The notes: generated by a model from the sequence alone, not told the origin. Counted from the first letter of the stretch, positions 8,408 through 17,010 are shown. The stretch: DNA of 40,807 bases from Sedimenticola sp. (GCA_027068915.1 JAMOLT010000016.1:1-40807); one strand, 5' to 3'. Program-made: numbers and translations.

Positions 8408-9304
8408 TCAAGGGTTATAGGCTTTTGATACCGGGCCAACAATCAGGGGATCGGGCGCCCGGGCAACATTGTGATCTTTGTTGGGATAATCCAGCTTGTG
8501 CAGAAAATCGCGCAGACAATTGATGCGCGCTCTCTTCTTGTCATCAGACTTCACCACCGTCCAGGGAGCATCGGCAGTATTGGTATAAAAGAACATGGCT
8601 TTGCGGGCATTGGTATAGTCATCCCATTTTTCCAGGGACTGGAGATCGATGGGGCTGAGCTTCCAGTGCTTCAAGGGATCATGATAGCGGGAGTGGAAGC
8701 GCCGTAACTGCTCCTGGCGGCTGACAGAAAACCAGTATTTGCAGAAGATCGTATCTGCATTCACCAGCATCTGCTCCAGCTGAGGAGCCTGGCGCAGAAA
8801 CTCCAGGTAATCTTCATCCGTACAGAACCCCATGACCCGCTCCACACCGGCACGGTTGTACCAGGAACGATCGAACAGCACGATTTCACCCCTGGTGGGC
8901 AGCTGATGCACATAGCGCTGAAAATACCATTGACCCAGCTCCCGCTCCGTAGGTTTCTCCAGGGCAACCACATGGGCGGCACGCGGGTTCAGGTGCTCCA
9001 TGAAGCGCTTGATGGTACCGCCCTTGCCTGCAGCGTCACGCCCTTCAAACAACGCCAGGATTTTCTTACTTTCTTCCTTGACCCAGGCCTGCACCTTGAG
9101 CAACTCGATTTGCAGCAGATGTTTTTCCTGCTCATACTCTTCCAGATCCATCTTCACCGCATACGGGTATTCGCCCAACTCATAGGTGAGTTGCAGCAGC
9201 TTTTTTCCGGATATGATTTTTGGGGATTCCAGCACTTTCTGCGGATTGCTCAGGCGGTTCAACAGCTTTTTTAGCGTTGCCTTATTTTTCTTTTTCCTAC
9301 CCAT
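8408..9304 (-). CDS. ppk2: Polyphosphate kinase 2 (PPK2 family)
   Basis: Transfers phosphate between polyphosphate and nucleotides, usually making GTP or ATP from NDP and polyphosphate in this single-domain class. Length 298 residues. The Walker A-like GRDAAGKGG is at 88-96, preceded by LFE, and Walker B with the lid start, IVLFDRSWYNRAG, at 141-153. FSVSRQEQLRRFHSR and the KHWKLSPIDLQS motif at about 212-223 are diagnostic for PPK2. A basic N-terminus (MGRKKKNK) precedes the catalytic part. The start ATG at 9302-9304 has an AGGAG upstream. It is the first gene of a two-gene unit with the Lys/Ala-rich protein. The substrate class (NDP versus NMP) is inferred from the single-domain architecture. 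Confidence 0.95.
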   Translation of the reverse strand: MGRKKKNKATLKKLLNRLSNPQKVLESPKIISGKKLLQLTYELGEYPYAVKMDLEEYEQEKHLLQIELLKVQAWVKEESKKILALFEGRDAAGKGGTIKRFMEHLNPRAAHVVALEKPTERELGQWYFQRYVHQLPTRGEIVLFDRSWYNRAGVERVMGFCTDEDYLEFLRQAPQLEQMLVNADTIFCKYWFSVSRQEQLRRFHSRYHDPLKHWKLSPIDLQSLEKWDDYTNARKAMFFYTNTADAPWTVVKSDDKKRARINCLRDFLHKLDYPNKDHNVARAPDPLIVGPVSKAYNP

Positions 9305-9431
9305 GTGAACTACTCCTCATTTAGTACTCTGGTATGCGATTCATTCTAATACATGTGTGCCGGCAAAAAGCTGCCGCAGGTCAATAAATTGAACAAATAC
9401 AAGCTACCCCCTCCCTTTGTGGAAGCTCAAA

Positions 9432-9440
9432 TGCTATATT
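9432..9440 (+). promoter_or_regulatory. Putative extended -10 promoter (TGC-TATATT)
   Basis: TGCTATATT lies about 30 bases upstream of the ATG of the small exported protein, in the 166-base gap between divergent ppk2 and this gene. The TGn extension can compensate for the lack of a recognisable -35. Only one element is visible, so confidence is low. Confidence 0.4.
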
Positions 9441-9470
9441 TTGAAACAGTATTCCCAGACAGGATAAATT

Positions 9471-9776
9471 ATGATGAAACACACATGGATCTTGCTCTTC
9501 GCCTGCTCTTTGTCCTTGCCCGCTACCGGGCTGTCCCAGGTGCTGCTCATTGATGCAGTGAAGGAAGAACAGCAGGCAAATACCCCTCGTCCGCAACGAG
9601 GTGATGCCATGAGCGCGGTAGAAAAACGTTTCGGCAGTCCCCTGACAAAACACGCACCCATCGGCGACCCTCCGATCAGCCGCTGGGACTATGCAAAATT
9701 TGTCGTCTATTTTGAGCATGACCGCGTAATCACTTCGGTACTGAAGCGAAATACATCGCCCCCCAGAGAGCAGTAA
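9471..9776 (+). CDS. Small conserved exported protein, function unknown
   Basis: A 101-residue protein with a Sec-type signal peptide (MMKHTWILLFACSLSLPATGLSQ, cleavage likely near residue 21-23). A short mature part follows, containing RGDAMSAVEKRFGSP, then GDPPISRWDYAKFVVYFEHDRVITSVLKR. The pattern of a turn followed by YFEHDRVI is shared with small periplasmic proteins of many gammaproteobacteria and resembles a SmpA/BamE-like half-domain (M-x-x-V-x-x-x-F-G-x-P), but I cannot assign a function. The start at 9471 has AGGA six bases upstream; an ATG at 9474 is the alternative. It is followed after 28 bases by the TrpD-like gene and may be co-transcribed with it. Confidence 0.85.
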   Translation: MMKHTWILLFACSLSLPATGLSQVLLIDAVKEEQQANTPRPQRGDAMSAVEKRFGSPLTKHAPIGDPPISRWDYAKFVVYFEHDRVITSVLKRNTSPPREQ

Positions 9777-9804
9777 ACACCCCTGACCCATCCAAGGAGC
9801 AATA

Positions 9805-10920
9805 ATGACCGCCACCAAAACCACTCAGGCTCATATGCGAATGCATTCCATCCTGCAGCGCATTGCTACCGGGCCAGAGCTTTCCAAGGACATCAGCCTG
9901 GACGAAGCCCGGGATGCGACCGTTGCCGTATTGCATGACCAGATAGACCCGGTGCAAGCCGCGCTTTTCTTTATCGCCCTGCGCATGAAAAGGGAAAGCA
10001 GTGACGAATTCAAAGGCGTACTGGACGGCATTCGGGAAGTTGTAGATGGTGTAACAGCCAAAGTTGACCACGTCATCGACATTGCCGACCCCTATGGCGG
10101 CTACAACCGCACACTGCCAGCAGCACCCTTTCTTCCACCACTGCTGGCGGAATGTGGCCTGCACCCCATCTCTCATGGCCTGAGCGCAGTGGGGCCAAAA
10201 TTTGGCATCACCCACCATCAGGTGCTACAGGCGGCTGGTGTTGATGTTGGCCTTGATTCCCGGCAGGCCGCCCAGCGGCTGTCCGACCCGGATACCGGCT
10301 GGGCATATGTCGACCAGGCCAGCTTCTGCAAGCCACTGCATGACCTGATCCCCCTGCGCACCCAGATGATCAAGCGCCAGGTGCTCACCACGGTGGAGGT
10401 ACTGGCCAAGCCAGTAGCTGGCAAGCAGCAGACACATTTTGTCAGCGGATATGTGCACAAGCCCTACCCTCCGGTTTACGCCATGCTGGCCCGCCATGTC
10501 GGGTTCGATTCAGCCCTGCTCATCCGTGGTGTAGAAGGCGGCGTCATTCCTTCTCTGAGACAGGACGGAAACTACTTCAGCTACCACGACCGGGGAGAAG
10601 AAATCGGCGTGGACATTCACCCGGACATGGTTGGCATCACACAAACCCTGCGCGCGGTTCCTCTGCCGGAAAATCTGCCAAAAATCGCACGCCCGGGCGA
10701 CGAGATTGCTATTGCCGTGGACATCAAGGACGCCGCCCTGGCGGCTGCTGACGCCGGGATGCAGGCGCTCAATGGAAAACAGGGGGTGACATATGACTCA
10801 CTGGTTTACACCGGCGCGTTGATCCTCAAGCATATGCGCAAGTATGACAATCTGAAAGAAGCTGCTGAAGCTGTTCGTGCCGTACTCGATTCCGGCAAGG
10901 CGGCCGACCGGGTGAAATGA
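9805..10920 (+). CDS. Anthranilate phosphoribosyltransferase-like protein (glycosyltransferase family 3 fold), degenerate active site
   Basis: A 371-residue protein with the TrpD/nucleoside-phosphorylase fold order: an alpha domain at about 10-80 (LSLDEARDA...DPVQAALFFIALRMKRES is typical) and then an alpha/beta domain. The PRPP-binding GTGGD loop of true TrpD is replaced by DPYGGYNRT (95-103). The KHGNRxxSSxSGSAD segment is replaced by HGLSAVGPKFG (124-134). A RGVEGGV sequence stands where the HGxxGLDE motif would be. It is therefore unlikely to make phosphoribosyl-anthranilate. A good AAGGAG precedes the ATG. Its stop overlaps the start of the Rieske protein gene (ATGA). Family members are often annotated as anthranilate phosphoribosyltransferase; the real substrate is unknown. 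Confidence 0.88.
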   Translation: MTATKTTQAHMRMHSILQRIATGPELSKDISLDEARDATVAVLHDQIDPVQAALFFIALRMKRESSDEFKGVLDGIREVVDGVTAKVDHVIDIADPYGGYNRTLPAAPFLPPLLAECGLHPISHGLSAVGPKFGITHHQVLQAAGVDVGLDSRQAAQRLSDPDTGWAYVDQASFCKPLHDLIPLRTQMIKRQVLTTVEVLAKPVAGKQQTHFVSGYVHKPYPPVYAMLARHVGFDSALLIRGVEGGVIPSLRQDGNYFSYHDRGEEIGVDIHPDMVGITQTLRAVPLPENLPKIARPGDEIAIAVDIKDAALAAADAGMQALNGKQGVTYDSLVYTGALILKHMRKYDNLKEAAEAVRAVLDSGKAADRVK

Positions 10921-11234
10921 CAAGCACCAGCTGGATAGCCATTGCCGCAGAAAACGAACTCGCACCGGGTCAAATGAAGCGCATCGAAGCAGGGGGAAAG
11001 CACCTGCTGCTTTGCAATGCGGATGGCAAACACTATGTTGTAGACGAAATGTGCAGCCACGAAGACTACTCTCTGTTCTTCGGCTGCATCCAGAATGGCC
11101 GCATCAAGTGCTCCCTGCATGGCAGTTACTTCGATCTGCAAAGCGGACAGCCCGAAACGGCACCGGCGGACAAGCCAATTTGCACCTATCCCGTACAGAT
11201 CAAGAATGGACAACTGTGGATATGTCCCAGCTAA
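10917..11234 (+). CDS. Rieske [2Fe-2S] ferredoxin
   Basis: A 105-residue stand-alone Rieske protein of the ferredoxin type seen with dioxygenases and nitrite reductase small subunits. Cluster ligands are C46 and H48 in CSH, and C65 and H68 in CSLHG, with the expected spacing and a following SYFDLxSG. There is no signal peptide or membrane segment, so it should be cytoplasmic. It overlaps the TrpD-like gene by 4 bases (ATGA) and the TPR gene by 13 bases, so all three are probably expressed together. No oxygenase is nearby, so its electron partner is unknown. Confidence 0.94.
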   Translation: MTSTSWIAIAAENELAPGQMKRIEAGGKHLLLCNADGKHYVVDEMCSHEDYSLFFGCIQNGRIKCSLHGSYFDLQSGQPETAPADKPICTYPVQIKNGQLWICPS

Positions 11235-12538
11235 CTCCAGCCAAAAAAAATCCACCTCAAAACAGCCGCAGCCACATCAAGATTCTGGAGCTGGAAAAAA
11301 AGCGCCTGCAACTGAACAATGCCTCGCCGGATTACATTGACATCAGCAACAAACTGTCCCGCTTGCTGTTCCGCACCGACCCGGAGCAGGCCCTGTCCAT
11401 TGCCAGTCAATCCATCACCCTTGCCCAGTCCATCGATCACCTGCCGGGTCTGGCAAAAGCCTATGCCGCTCTCAGTCATGCACAGTTGAGCATGTCCCGG
11501 TACACGGCAGCCAGAGATTCTGCGAACAAGGCTATTCAGCTCTTCATCCATTTGGGAGAAAGCCCCGGCTTGCTGGATGCGAACAACGCCCTTGGCATCA
11601 GCTACGATACCTCGGGGGAATACGAAAAAGCGCTGGAAATCTTCTTGCGCAACGAGGAAATCGCCAGGGAGCTGGGCGAAACGAGGATGAGGGGAAAATC
11701 TCTCAACAATATCGCGTGCATCCTGTTTGATCAGGGAAACTACTCCGGCGCCCTGGAGTATTTCATGCGCGCCTACGAATGCACACAGGAACTGGAAGAT
11801 CCCGAAGAAACAGGTATCGCCCTGCTGAACATCGGCGTGATTCATCTGGAGTTTGGACATCTCGATGAAGCGCTGGAATACATGACCCGCAGCCTGAAGA
11901 GCATTTCCGGCATCCCGGAAGCGGTATCAGGGGTTCAACTGAATCTGTCGCAATATCATAAGAAGGTCGGCGACACCGGGAAAGCGCTGAAGTTTGGAAT
12001 ACGCTGCCTGGAAGGCTACCGAAGGATCAACAATCCCCACGGCATCATAGGATCGCTTCGCAACCTGGGGGAAATCTATCTGCAGCAGGAAAAGCTGGAC
12101 AAAGCCTGTTACTACTTCGAAGAAGCCCTGGAGCTTGCCAGCGACAAAAACGAAAGAACCCTGCAGGCGGAGAACCAGCTGTTGCTGGGCCGCGCCCATG
12201 TCCGCAAAACACAGCCCGACGCAGCCATCCGCATTCTGAAAAAGGTTTTCCAGTTTGAAAAAAACTACAAGACCTGTGTTTACGAAGCGCACCGGGAACT
12301 ATCCCTGGCTTACGAGCAAAAGGAAGACTACCAATCCGCCCTGGAACACCACAAGGAGTACGCCCGGATCAAAAGCCTGCTATTCAACCAGCAATCCGAC
12401 CAAAAAATGCAAAGCCTGCGCGTCATGTTCCAACTGGAACAAGCAGAAAGAGAAGCCAGGCTCCTCAAGCAGAAAAATAAAGAACTCGCCCAAACCAACA
12501 AAACCCTTACGCGGCTGGCGGAGCAACGGGAGCGTTGA
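11222..12538 (+). CDS. Tetratricopeptide repeat protein with C-terminal coiled coil
   Basis: A 438-residue protein that starts at the ATG at 11222, inside the end of the Rieske gene. An N-terminal stretch (about 1-60) precedes a series of about eight TPR-like helical pairs through about residue 390, for example ALSHAQLSMSRYTAARDSANKA, LGISYDTSGEYEKALEIF and LLNIGVIHLEFGHLDEALEYM. The last 50 residues (VMFQLEQAEREARLLKQKNK...) form a coiled coil that ends abruptly. In many proteins this layout leads directly into a GGDEF, histidine-kinase or DNA-binding domain, but none follows in any frame. It has no signal peptide and is likely a cytoplasmic scaffold or regulator. The frame is open further upstream, but that part is out-of-frame Rieske coding sequence. 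Confidence 0.85.
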   Translation: MSQLTPAKKNPPQNSRSHIKILELEKKRLQLNNASPDYIDISNKLSRLLFRTDPEQALSIASQSITLAQSIDHLPGLAKAYAALSHAQLSMSRYTAARDSANKAIQLFIHLGESPGLLDANNALGISYDTSGEYEKALEIFLRNEEIARELGETRMRGKSLNNIACILFDQGNYSGALEYFMRAYECTQELEDPEETGIALLNIGVIHLEFGHLDEALEYMTRSLKSISGIPEAVSGVQLNLSQYHKKVGDTGKALKFGIRCLEGYRRINNPHGIIGSLRNLGEIYLQQEKLDKACYYFEEALELASDKNERTLQAENQLLLGRAHVRKTQPDAAIRILKKVFQFEKNYKTCVYEAHRELSLAYEQKEDYQSALEHHKEYARIKSLLFNQQSDQKMQSLRVMFQLEQAEREARLLKQKNKELAQTNKTLTRLAEQRER

Positions 12539-12565
12539 GATGGGCAGGTCAAAACATCATGTCTG

Positions 12566-12660
12566 GTGTACTGCGTCGGAATTAAAGGCCCTTTTGGGGG
12601 ACTCCCTTCAGGTGAGCCGCAATGCGGCCATCTGCGGTGTTGTACTCGCTCGCAGTACAC
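12566..12660. repeat. Inverted-repeat cluster between converging genes (candidate bidirectional terminator or palindromic element)
   Basis: In the 121-base gap between the TPR gene and the outer-membrane protein gene, GTGTACTGCG (12566-12575) is exactly the reverse complement of CGCAGTACAC (12651-12660). Two local hairpins also occur: GCCGC-AAT-GCGGC at 12616-12628 and TGTACT-N7-AGTACA at 12641-12659. No T-run follows on either strand, so a standard Rho-independent terminator is not shown. Confidence 0.45.
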
Positions 12661-13868
12661 TAGAAATAACGGGCAAGCTCCACCTGGAGATAATCGTCCT
12701 GACGAAAAACGTATTGCAAATCTTCTGGATCGATATGCAACCAGCTGCGTAGCTGCACGCTAAGCAGATAGGCCTGGCCAAAGCGGCGGCTGGCTTCCAC
12801 ATTCAGCAAGGTGGAGCCGTTCTCCCAGTCTACGACCGCGCCGGCCAGCACCGTCAGGCTCTGGGCGTCGTTTGCCGTCCAGCGCAAGCCAAGAAATACA
12901 TCATGATTGAACGCCGTGGCTGCCCGGTCACCTCTTTCATCGACCACCAGTTCGGCAATTACACCAAGATCCGCGGAGGTGTCCATGATGCCAACCCGGG
13001 TATATTCGAACCCCCCGGTGAAAGCATAGTAGTCTTCTTCCAGGCCGTTGCGATAAATGGCTTCCAGCTTCCATAGCCACTCTCCCAGCGTCGCCTGCAG
13101 ATCCACACTGGCCTGGTCGATCTGCTCATAGAATGGCGCAAGCACCAGCTCGCCTTTGCGGCCAAGCCCAGGCCGAAAAAGCGGATCCCGCCCTGTACCC
13201 TGAAACCAGGCCAGCCCCATGTCCCATTCCCCGATGTAGTGGGACCAGCGCAAGGCGTAATCTACATGGCGCTGCCGGGTGGAAGATTCATACTCCGCCA
13301 AGTCCTGTTCTACCCTGGGGTGACTGCGCAGCCGCCCTTCCTCACCGGGAAAAGTGCGTTCGCGAAAGCCCGGCAGGAGAAAGAAATCCAGGGTTCCCCA
13401 GTCTTTCTCCAGGGACAGCTTGGCCATGGGCTGGCCCAGCTTTTGCTCGCCATCGATGTTTTCCACCAGATCCGTCTGGTTGATGATATCCACCAGATGC
13501 ACGGCTTCCGTAACCCCCCAGTAGACCTTTCCCACCCCCAGGCGGGCTTCCCAGCCATCGCCTGCATAGATCCATTGCAGCTCACGAATATCCCAGTGAC
13601 TGCGTTCGTCATCCTGGCCATCCAGACGGACGAAGGGACGGAATACCAGGCTTTGCCGGTCTTCATCCCATGTACGGGAAAACTCCGGTTCCAGGCTGAT
13701 AGAGTAGTCACTATCGTACTGTCGGGAATCAAGCGGTGACTGGAAGAACGCCCGTCCCTCCACAGCCATGTTGCCCGCCAGCTCCCAGGCGACGACTGGC
13801 GCCGAGAACAACACCGGCAGCAACATCACCAGCCATCGGGCATGCCGTGCTTTGCCCAACCTACGCAT
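12660..13868 (-). CDS. Putative outer-membrane beta-barrel protein of an RND/LolA-like transport cluster
   Basis: A 402-residue exported protein counted from the ATG at 13866-13868, with a signal peptide (MRRLGKARHARWLVMLLPVL..., cleavage after about residue 26). An upstream extension of the frame gives an implausible N-terminus. The mature part consists of alternating short strands rich in aromatic residues and acidic or polar turns (for example WIYAGDGWEARLGVGKVYWG). It ends in YLQVELARYF, the C-terminal aromatic signature of outer-membrane barrels. I do not recognise a named family with certainty. It lies 80 bases downstream of the LolA-like and RND genes, in the same direction, and probably supplies their outer-membrane component. 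Confidence 0.82.
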   Translation of the reverse strand: MRRLGKARHARWLVMLLPVLFSAPVVAWELAGNMAVEGRAFFQSPLDSRQYDSDYSISLEPEFSRTWDEDRQSLVFRPFVRLDGQDDERSHWDIRELQWIYAGDGWEARLGVGKVYWGVTEAVHLVDIINQTDLVENIDGEQKLGQPMAKLSLEKDWGTLDFFLLPGFRERTFPGEEGRLRSHPRVEQDLAEYESSTRQRHVDYALRWSHYIGEWDMGLAWFQGTGRDPLFRPGLGRKGELVLAPFYEQIDQASVDLQATLGEWLWKLEAIYRNGLEEDYYAFTGGFEYTRVGIMDTSADLGVIAELVVDERGDRAATAFNHDVFLGLRWTANDAQSLTVLAGAVVDWENGSTLLNVEASRRFGQAYLLSVQLRSWLHIDPEDLQYVFRQDDYLQVELARYF

Positions 13869-13948
13869 GATCCTGCTCTCCACCGCAGCTTGGGCAAAAG
13901 CCCCAAGCCGTGCCCGACAATCCCCCCACGCCAAATCCACTTCCACCA

Positions 13949-14728
13949 TCAACGGGTGCGCTTGAGGCTGTTGCGAGTAAAATCGCTGTCCTTCAGGCCG
14001 GTGCGGAATGTATAGTCCTTCCAGGTCAGCAGCGTGCTTTTGCCGGTCTGATGATTTTCCATAAACATTTCATCCGCACGCCAGTATTTGTCAAGATACT
14101 GCCGATAGCCCTTGAATATCAGCGTCTTGAGCAAGGCATTCTTGCGATCGTAATATTCCACCTTGAGAGGAATATATTCCGCCTGATCCACCCATACCAA
14201 CTGCCGGGTATAACCGGAATACTTGCTCACCGGATAACGCTCATTGACAAACACCGGCTTGCCATCCAGCTCATCGTCCCTGATGTACTTGTAGGTATAC
14301 TTTTCCACTTCCTGGGAAGCCAGATCTTCGAAGGCAAATTCACTGCCCATGAAAGGACCGGATTTGTTGCGCGATGCAATGCGCTTCACCCTTTTCAGGG
14401 CAGGCAGATACAGCCACTGATCGTCATCCTTGACCTTGTGGGAGAAGGTCAGCAACGCAGTGCCCTTTACGTCCTTTGGTTCATCGAAAACGATCAGGCT
14501 CTTGTCGCCATCATCCACAGTCTCCAGAGATTTCACCCGCATCTGCCGCAGGCTTTCCTCACCATGACGGTTGCGCAGCAGCATGCTCATCTGCGCCTGG
14601 AAATCACCCCAGCCACTATCCCTGCGATCCGCCTCCAGGGCAATTGCCAGGCCTTTTTCTTCCTGAGTTTGCGCACTTGCATTGAAGCCCAGTAACGCAA
14701 CCAGAAGCGTAATCAGTAGCTTGCTCAT
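13949..14728 (-). CDS. LolA-like outer-membrane lipoprotein-sorting family protein
   Basis: A 259-residue periplasmic protein with a signal peptide (MSKLLITLLVALLGFNASA, cleavage near residue 19-20). It belongs to the LolA-like family (PF17131 type), whose members pair with RND/MMPL transporters. Recognisable stretches include SWGDFQ-type and RNRHGEESLRQMRVKSLE, SLIVFDEPKDVKGTALLTFSH, LYLPALKRVKRIASRNKSGPFMGSEFAFEDL and YTRQLVWVDQAEYIPLKVEYYDR. The half-open barrel of this fold carries acyl chains. Its ATG overlaps the stop of the RND gene by 4 bases (ATGA) and has GGAGATAA upstream, so the two proteins are made together. Lipid or lipoprotein shuttling is inferred. Confidence 0.9.
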   Translation of the reverse strand: MSKLLITLLVALLGFNASAQTQEEKGLAIALEADRRDSGWGDFQAQMSMLLRNRHGEESLRQMRVKSLETVDDGDKSLIVFDEPKDVKGTALLTFSHKVKDDDQWLYLPALKRVKRIASRNKSGPFMGSEFAFEDLASQEVEKYTYKYIRDDELDGKPVFVNERYPVSKYSGYTRQLVWVDQAEYIPLKVEYYDRKNALLKTLIFKGYRQYLDKYWRADEMFMENHQTGKSTLLTWKDYTFRTGLKDSDFTRNSLKRTR

Positions 14729-17010
14729 TTTTTCTTATCTCCAAATTTCATTAACAGGGGCGGCAGAAAAAAGAAATCGGCAAACAACGCCAGGCCAATG
14801 GTAATGGCCGTGAGCAACCCCATGCTGGCGTTAAGTTCGAAATCCGAAAGCGCCAGCACGCCGAAGCCCAGCATCAGCACCAATGTCGTCACCCACAGCG
14901 CCGTGCCTACGGTATGGAAAGCATACCGCACCGCCTGCTCCGAGCTGAGTCCCTGCTCCCGCCGGGCGCGCAGGTATTTGCTCAAGAAATGCACCGTATC
15001 ATCAACCACGATGCCGATGGTCATGCCACTCACCACGGAAAGCGCCAGCCCCACCTGTCCGACGAACATTCCCCACAAGCCAAAGGCCATGCCAATGGGG
15101 GCAAGATTGGGGATGAGGCTGAGCAGGCCGATGCGCACCGAGCGAAGGGAAACCATCAGAATCAGCGAGATGAGCACCAGCGCCACCGTGGTTCCCTGAA
15201 GCATGGCCCGGATGTTGCGATGCCCGATATTGGCGAACATCACCGACGGGCTGGCGCCATGGGTTTGCATGTACTGCGGCGCGTTGTCCACCAACCACTG
15301 GTAGGCTTTTTCATCCAGCACCAGCAGCTCCTCGGAAGAAATGCTTTTCAGGCTGGCGACCAGGCGGGTTGCCGATTTTTTTACATTGATCTGGTTGTTC
15401 AGATCCAGGCCGAAAGGCAGGGAAAACTCATACAGCAGGAGATACTGCGCCGCCAGCTCCCGGTTGTCCGGCAGCTTGTACCTTGTGGGATCGTCGCCAT
15501 GCATGTTCTTGTTCAGCCGCTTCATGATATCGGTGATGCTGTTGACATGCAGCACCTCCGGCTGTTGCCGCAGCCACTGGGCGAACGCCTCTACCTGATG
15601 CAGATACTGTGGATCGGCAATCATACCCTCGCCACCCGCCGGCAGGGAGTATTCCAGCAGATAGATGCCCGTAAGATGCTCCACCGCATAATCCGTATCC
15701 ACGCGGAAAGGCACATCTTCACTGAAGTATTTGATGAATTCATCATTGAGCTGATTGCGCGGCAGCTGGCTCACCAGCAACACCATGATCGCCGCCATGC
15801 CCCAGAACAGGGGCGTGCGCCTGCGGACGACGAAATCACCCAGCCACTCCATCACCCCCTGGCCACGGGTAGGGCGGGTGCCGGGGCGCACCGGCAGGAT
15901 CATGAGCAGGGCCGGCAAAAAGCTCAGGGAAAGCACAAACGCCACCATCACGCCCATCGCCGCCATATTGCCCAGATCCCGAAACGGTGGCGCGTCACTG
16001 AAATTCAGGCTGAGAAAGCCAATGGCGGTGGTAATCGAGGTGAGAAAAACCGGCCCCAGATTCAGGCGCAGGCTTTCCAGCATGGCCGCTTCCTTGCTCT
16101 CCCCCTTGCGCAGCCCCTGCAGGAACAAGACGATGATGTGTATGCAGTCCGCCACCGCAAGGGTCATGACCATGACCGGCGCACTGGTGGTTGGCGGACT
16201 CATCTCCATGCCGATCCAGCCGGTCAGCCCCAGGGTGGCGAAAACCGCCATCACCAGCACCAGCATGGATGCCAGCACACCGGAAATGGATCGCAACATG
16301 AAGGCCATGGCGACCAGTATGATCAGCAGCATCAGTGGATACAGGGTCTGCATATCCTGCTGCGCCATTTCCGGGAAAGCGGCGTTCATCATCACCAGGC
16401 CGGTCAGCCGGACATCCAGATCAGGATTCCGCTGCATGGCCTGCTGGGCGAGCTGCCGGGCGAACGCTGCCACTTCCGGCACCTCATCCAGTTTCTTGCC
16501 CGGCAATTGCACGGTAACATTGACGCCAGTGTGCCTGCCGTCGGGGGAAACCAGGCGATCAAGCAACAGCGGCTCGTTCAACGCGATCTGGCGAATTCTT
16601 TGCAACTGTTGCGCATCCAGGCTTTCCGCTTCTTCCACCAGATCCGCCACCAGCAGATCATCTTCCTCCGCTTCCGTATGCTGGTAGTTGGTAATGGAAT
16701 CGACACGCAGGGAATAGGGAATCTGCCAGGATTCCCTGGTCAGCCATTCCACCGTGGCCAGCGCCTCGGGGGTGAACACATCACCATCCCTGGGGGAGAC
16801 GACGAACAATACGTTGTCTGTCTTGGTATAGGTGTTCTGTAATGCCTCGAACGCCAGCAGTTGCGGATTTTCCTCACTGAAGAACATGCGGTAGTCATTG
16901 CTGAAACCAAGAAAACGCACGCCTGATGCCGTCAAGCCTATCAGCAGCACACTGAGCACCACCACCAGCCATCTGTGGCGCAAAATCCATGAGAAATAGG
17001 CTTGACTCAC
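14725..17010 (-). CDS. RND superfamily / MMPL-type transporter
   Basis: About 761 residues with the duplicated RND layout: one N-terminal membrane segment (about 12-30), a periplasmic loop domain, and five clustered segments (about 220-375). The same one-plus-five pattern then repeats in the second half (from about 400). Sterol-sensing-domain-like motifs such as GFLSLNFSDAPPFRDLGNMAAMGVMVAF and FGVLALSDFELNASMGLLTAITIGLALFADFFFLPPLL are clear, as is the proton-relay-like GMTIGIVVDDTVHFLSKY. Start: TTG at 17014-17016 or GTG at 17008-17010; I prefer GTG, and neither has a strong ribosome-binding sequence. It is the first gene of a three-gene envelope unit. The cargo is unknown. Confidence 0.92.
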   Translation of the reverse strand: MSQAYFSWILRHRWLVVVLSVLLIGLTASGVRFLGFSNDYRMFFSEENPQLLAFEALQNTYTKTDNVLFVVSPRDGDVFTPEALATVEWLTRESWQIPYSLRVDSITNYQHTEAEEDDLLVADLVEEAESLDAQQLQRIRQIALNEPLLLDRLVSPDGRHTGVNVTVQLPGKKLDEVPEVAAFARQLAQQAMQRNPDLDVRLTGLVMMNAAFPEMAQQDMQTLYPLMLLIILVAMAFMLRSISGVLASMLVLVMAVFATLGLTGWIGMEMSPPTTSAPVMVMTLAVADCIHIIVLFLQGLRKGESKEAAMLESLRLNLGPVFLTSITTAIGFLSLNFSDAPPFRDLGNMAAMGVMVAFVLSLSFLPALLMILPVRPGTRPTRGQGVMEWLGDFVVRRRTPLFWGMAAIMVLLVSQLPRNQLNDEFIKYFSEDVPFRVDTDYAVEHLTGIYLLEYSLPAGGEGMIADPQYLHQVEAFAQWLRQQPEVLHVNSITDIMKRLNKNMHGDDPTRYKLPDNRELAAQYLLLYEFSLPFGLDLNNQINVKKSATRLVASLKSISSEELLVLDEKAYQWLVDNAPQYMQTHGASPSVMFANIGHRNIRAMLQGTTVALVLISLILMVSLRSVRIGLLSLIPNLAPIGMAFGLWGMFVGQVGLALSVVSGMTIGIVVDDTVHFLSKYLRARREQGLSSEQAVRYAFHTVGTALWVTTLVLMLGFGVLALSDFELNASMGLLTAITIGLALFADFFFLPPLLMKFGDKKK

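Noticed and set aside
11012-11221. An N-terminal extension of the TPR protein
   Set aside because: The first 70 codons are out-of-frame Rieske coding sequence. The ATG at 11222 gives a natural start with a short overlap.
14914-16842. A 642-codon plus-strand frame opposite the RND transporter
   Set aside because: The product is a His/Gln-rich shadow without motifs. The minus-strand gene has complete RND domain structure.
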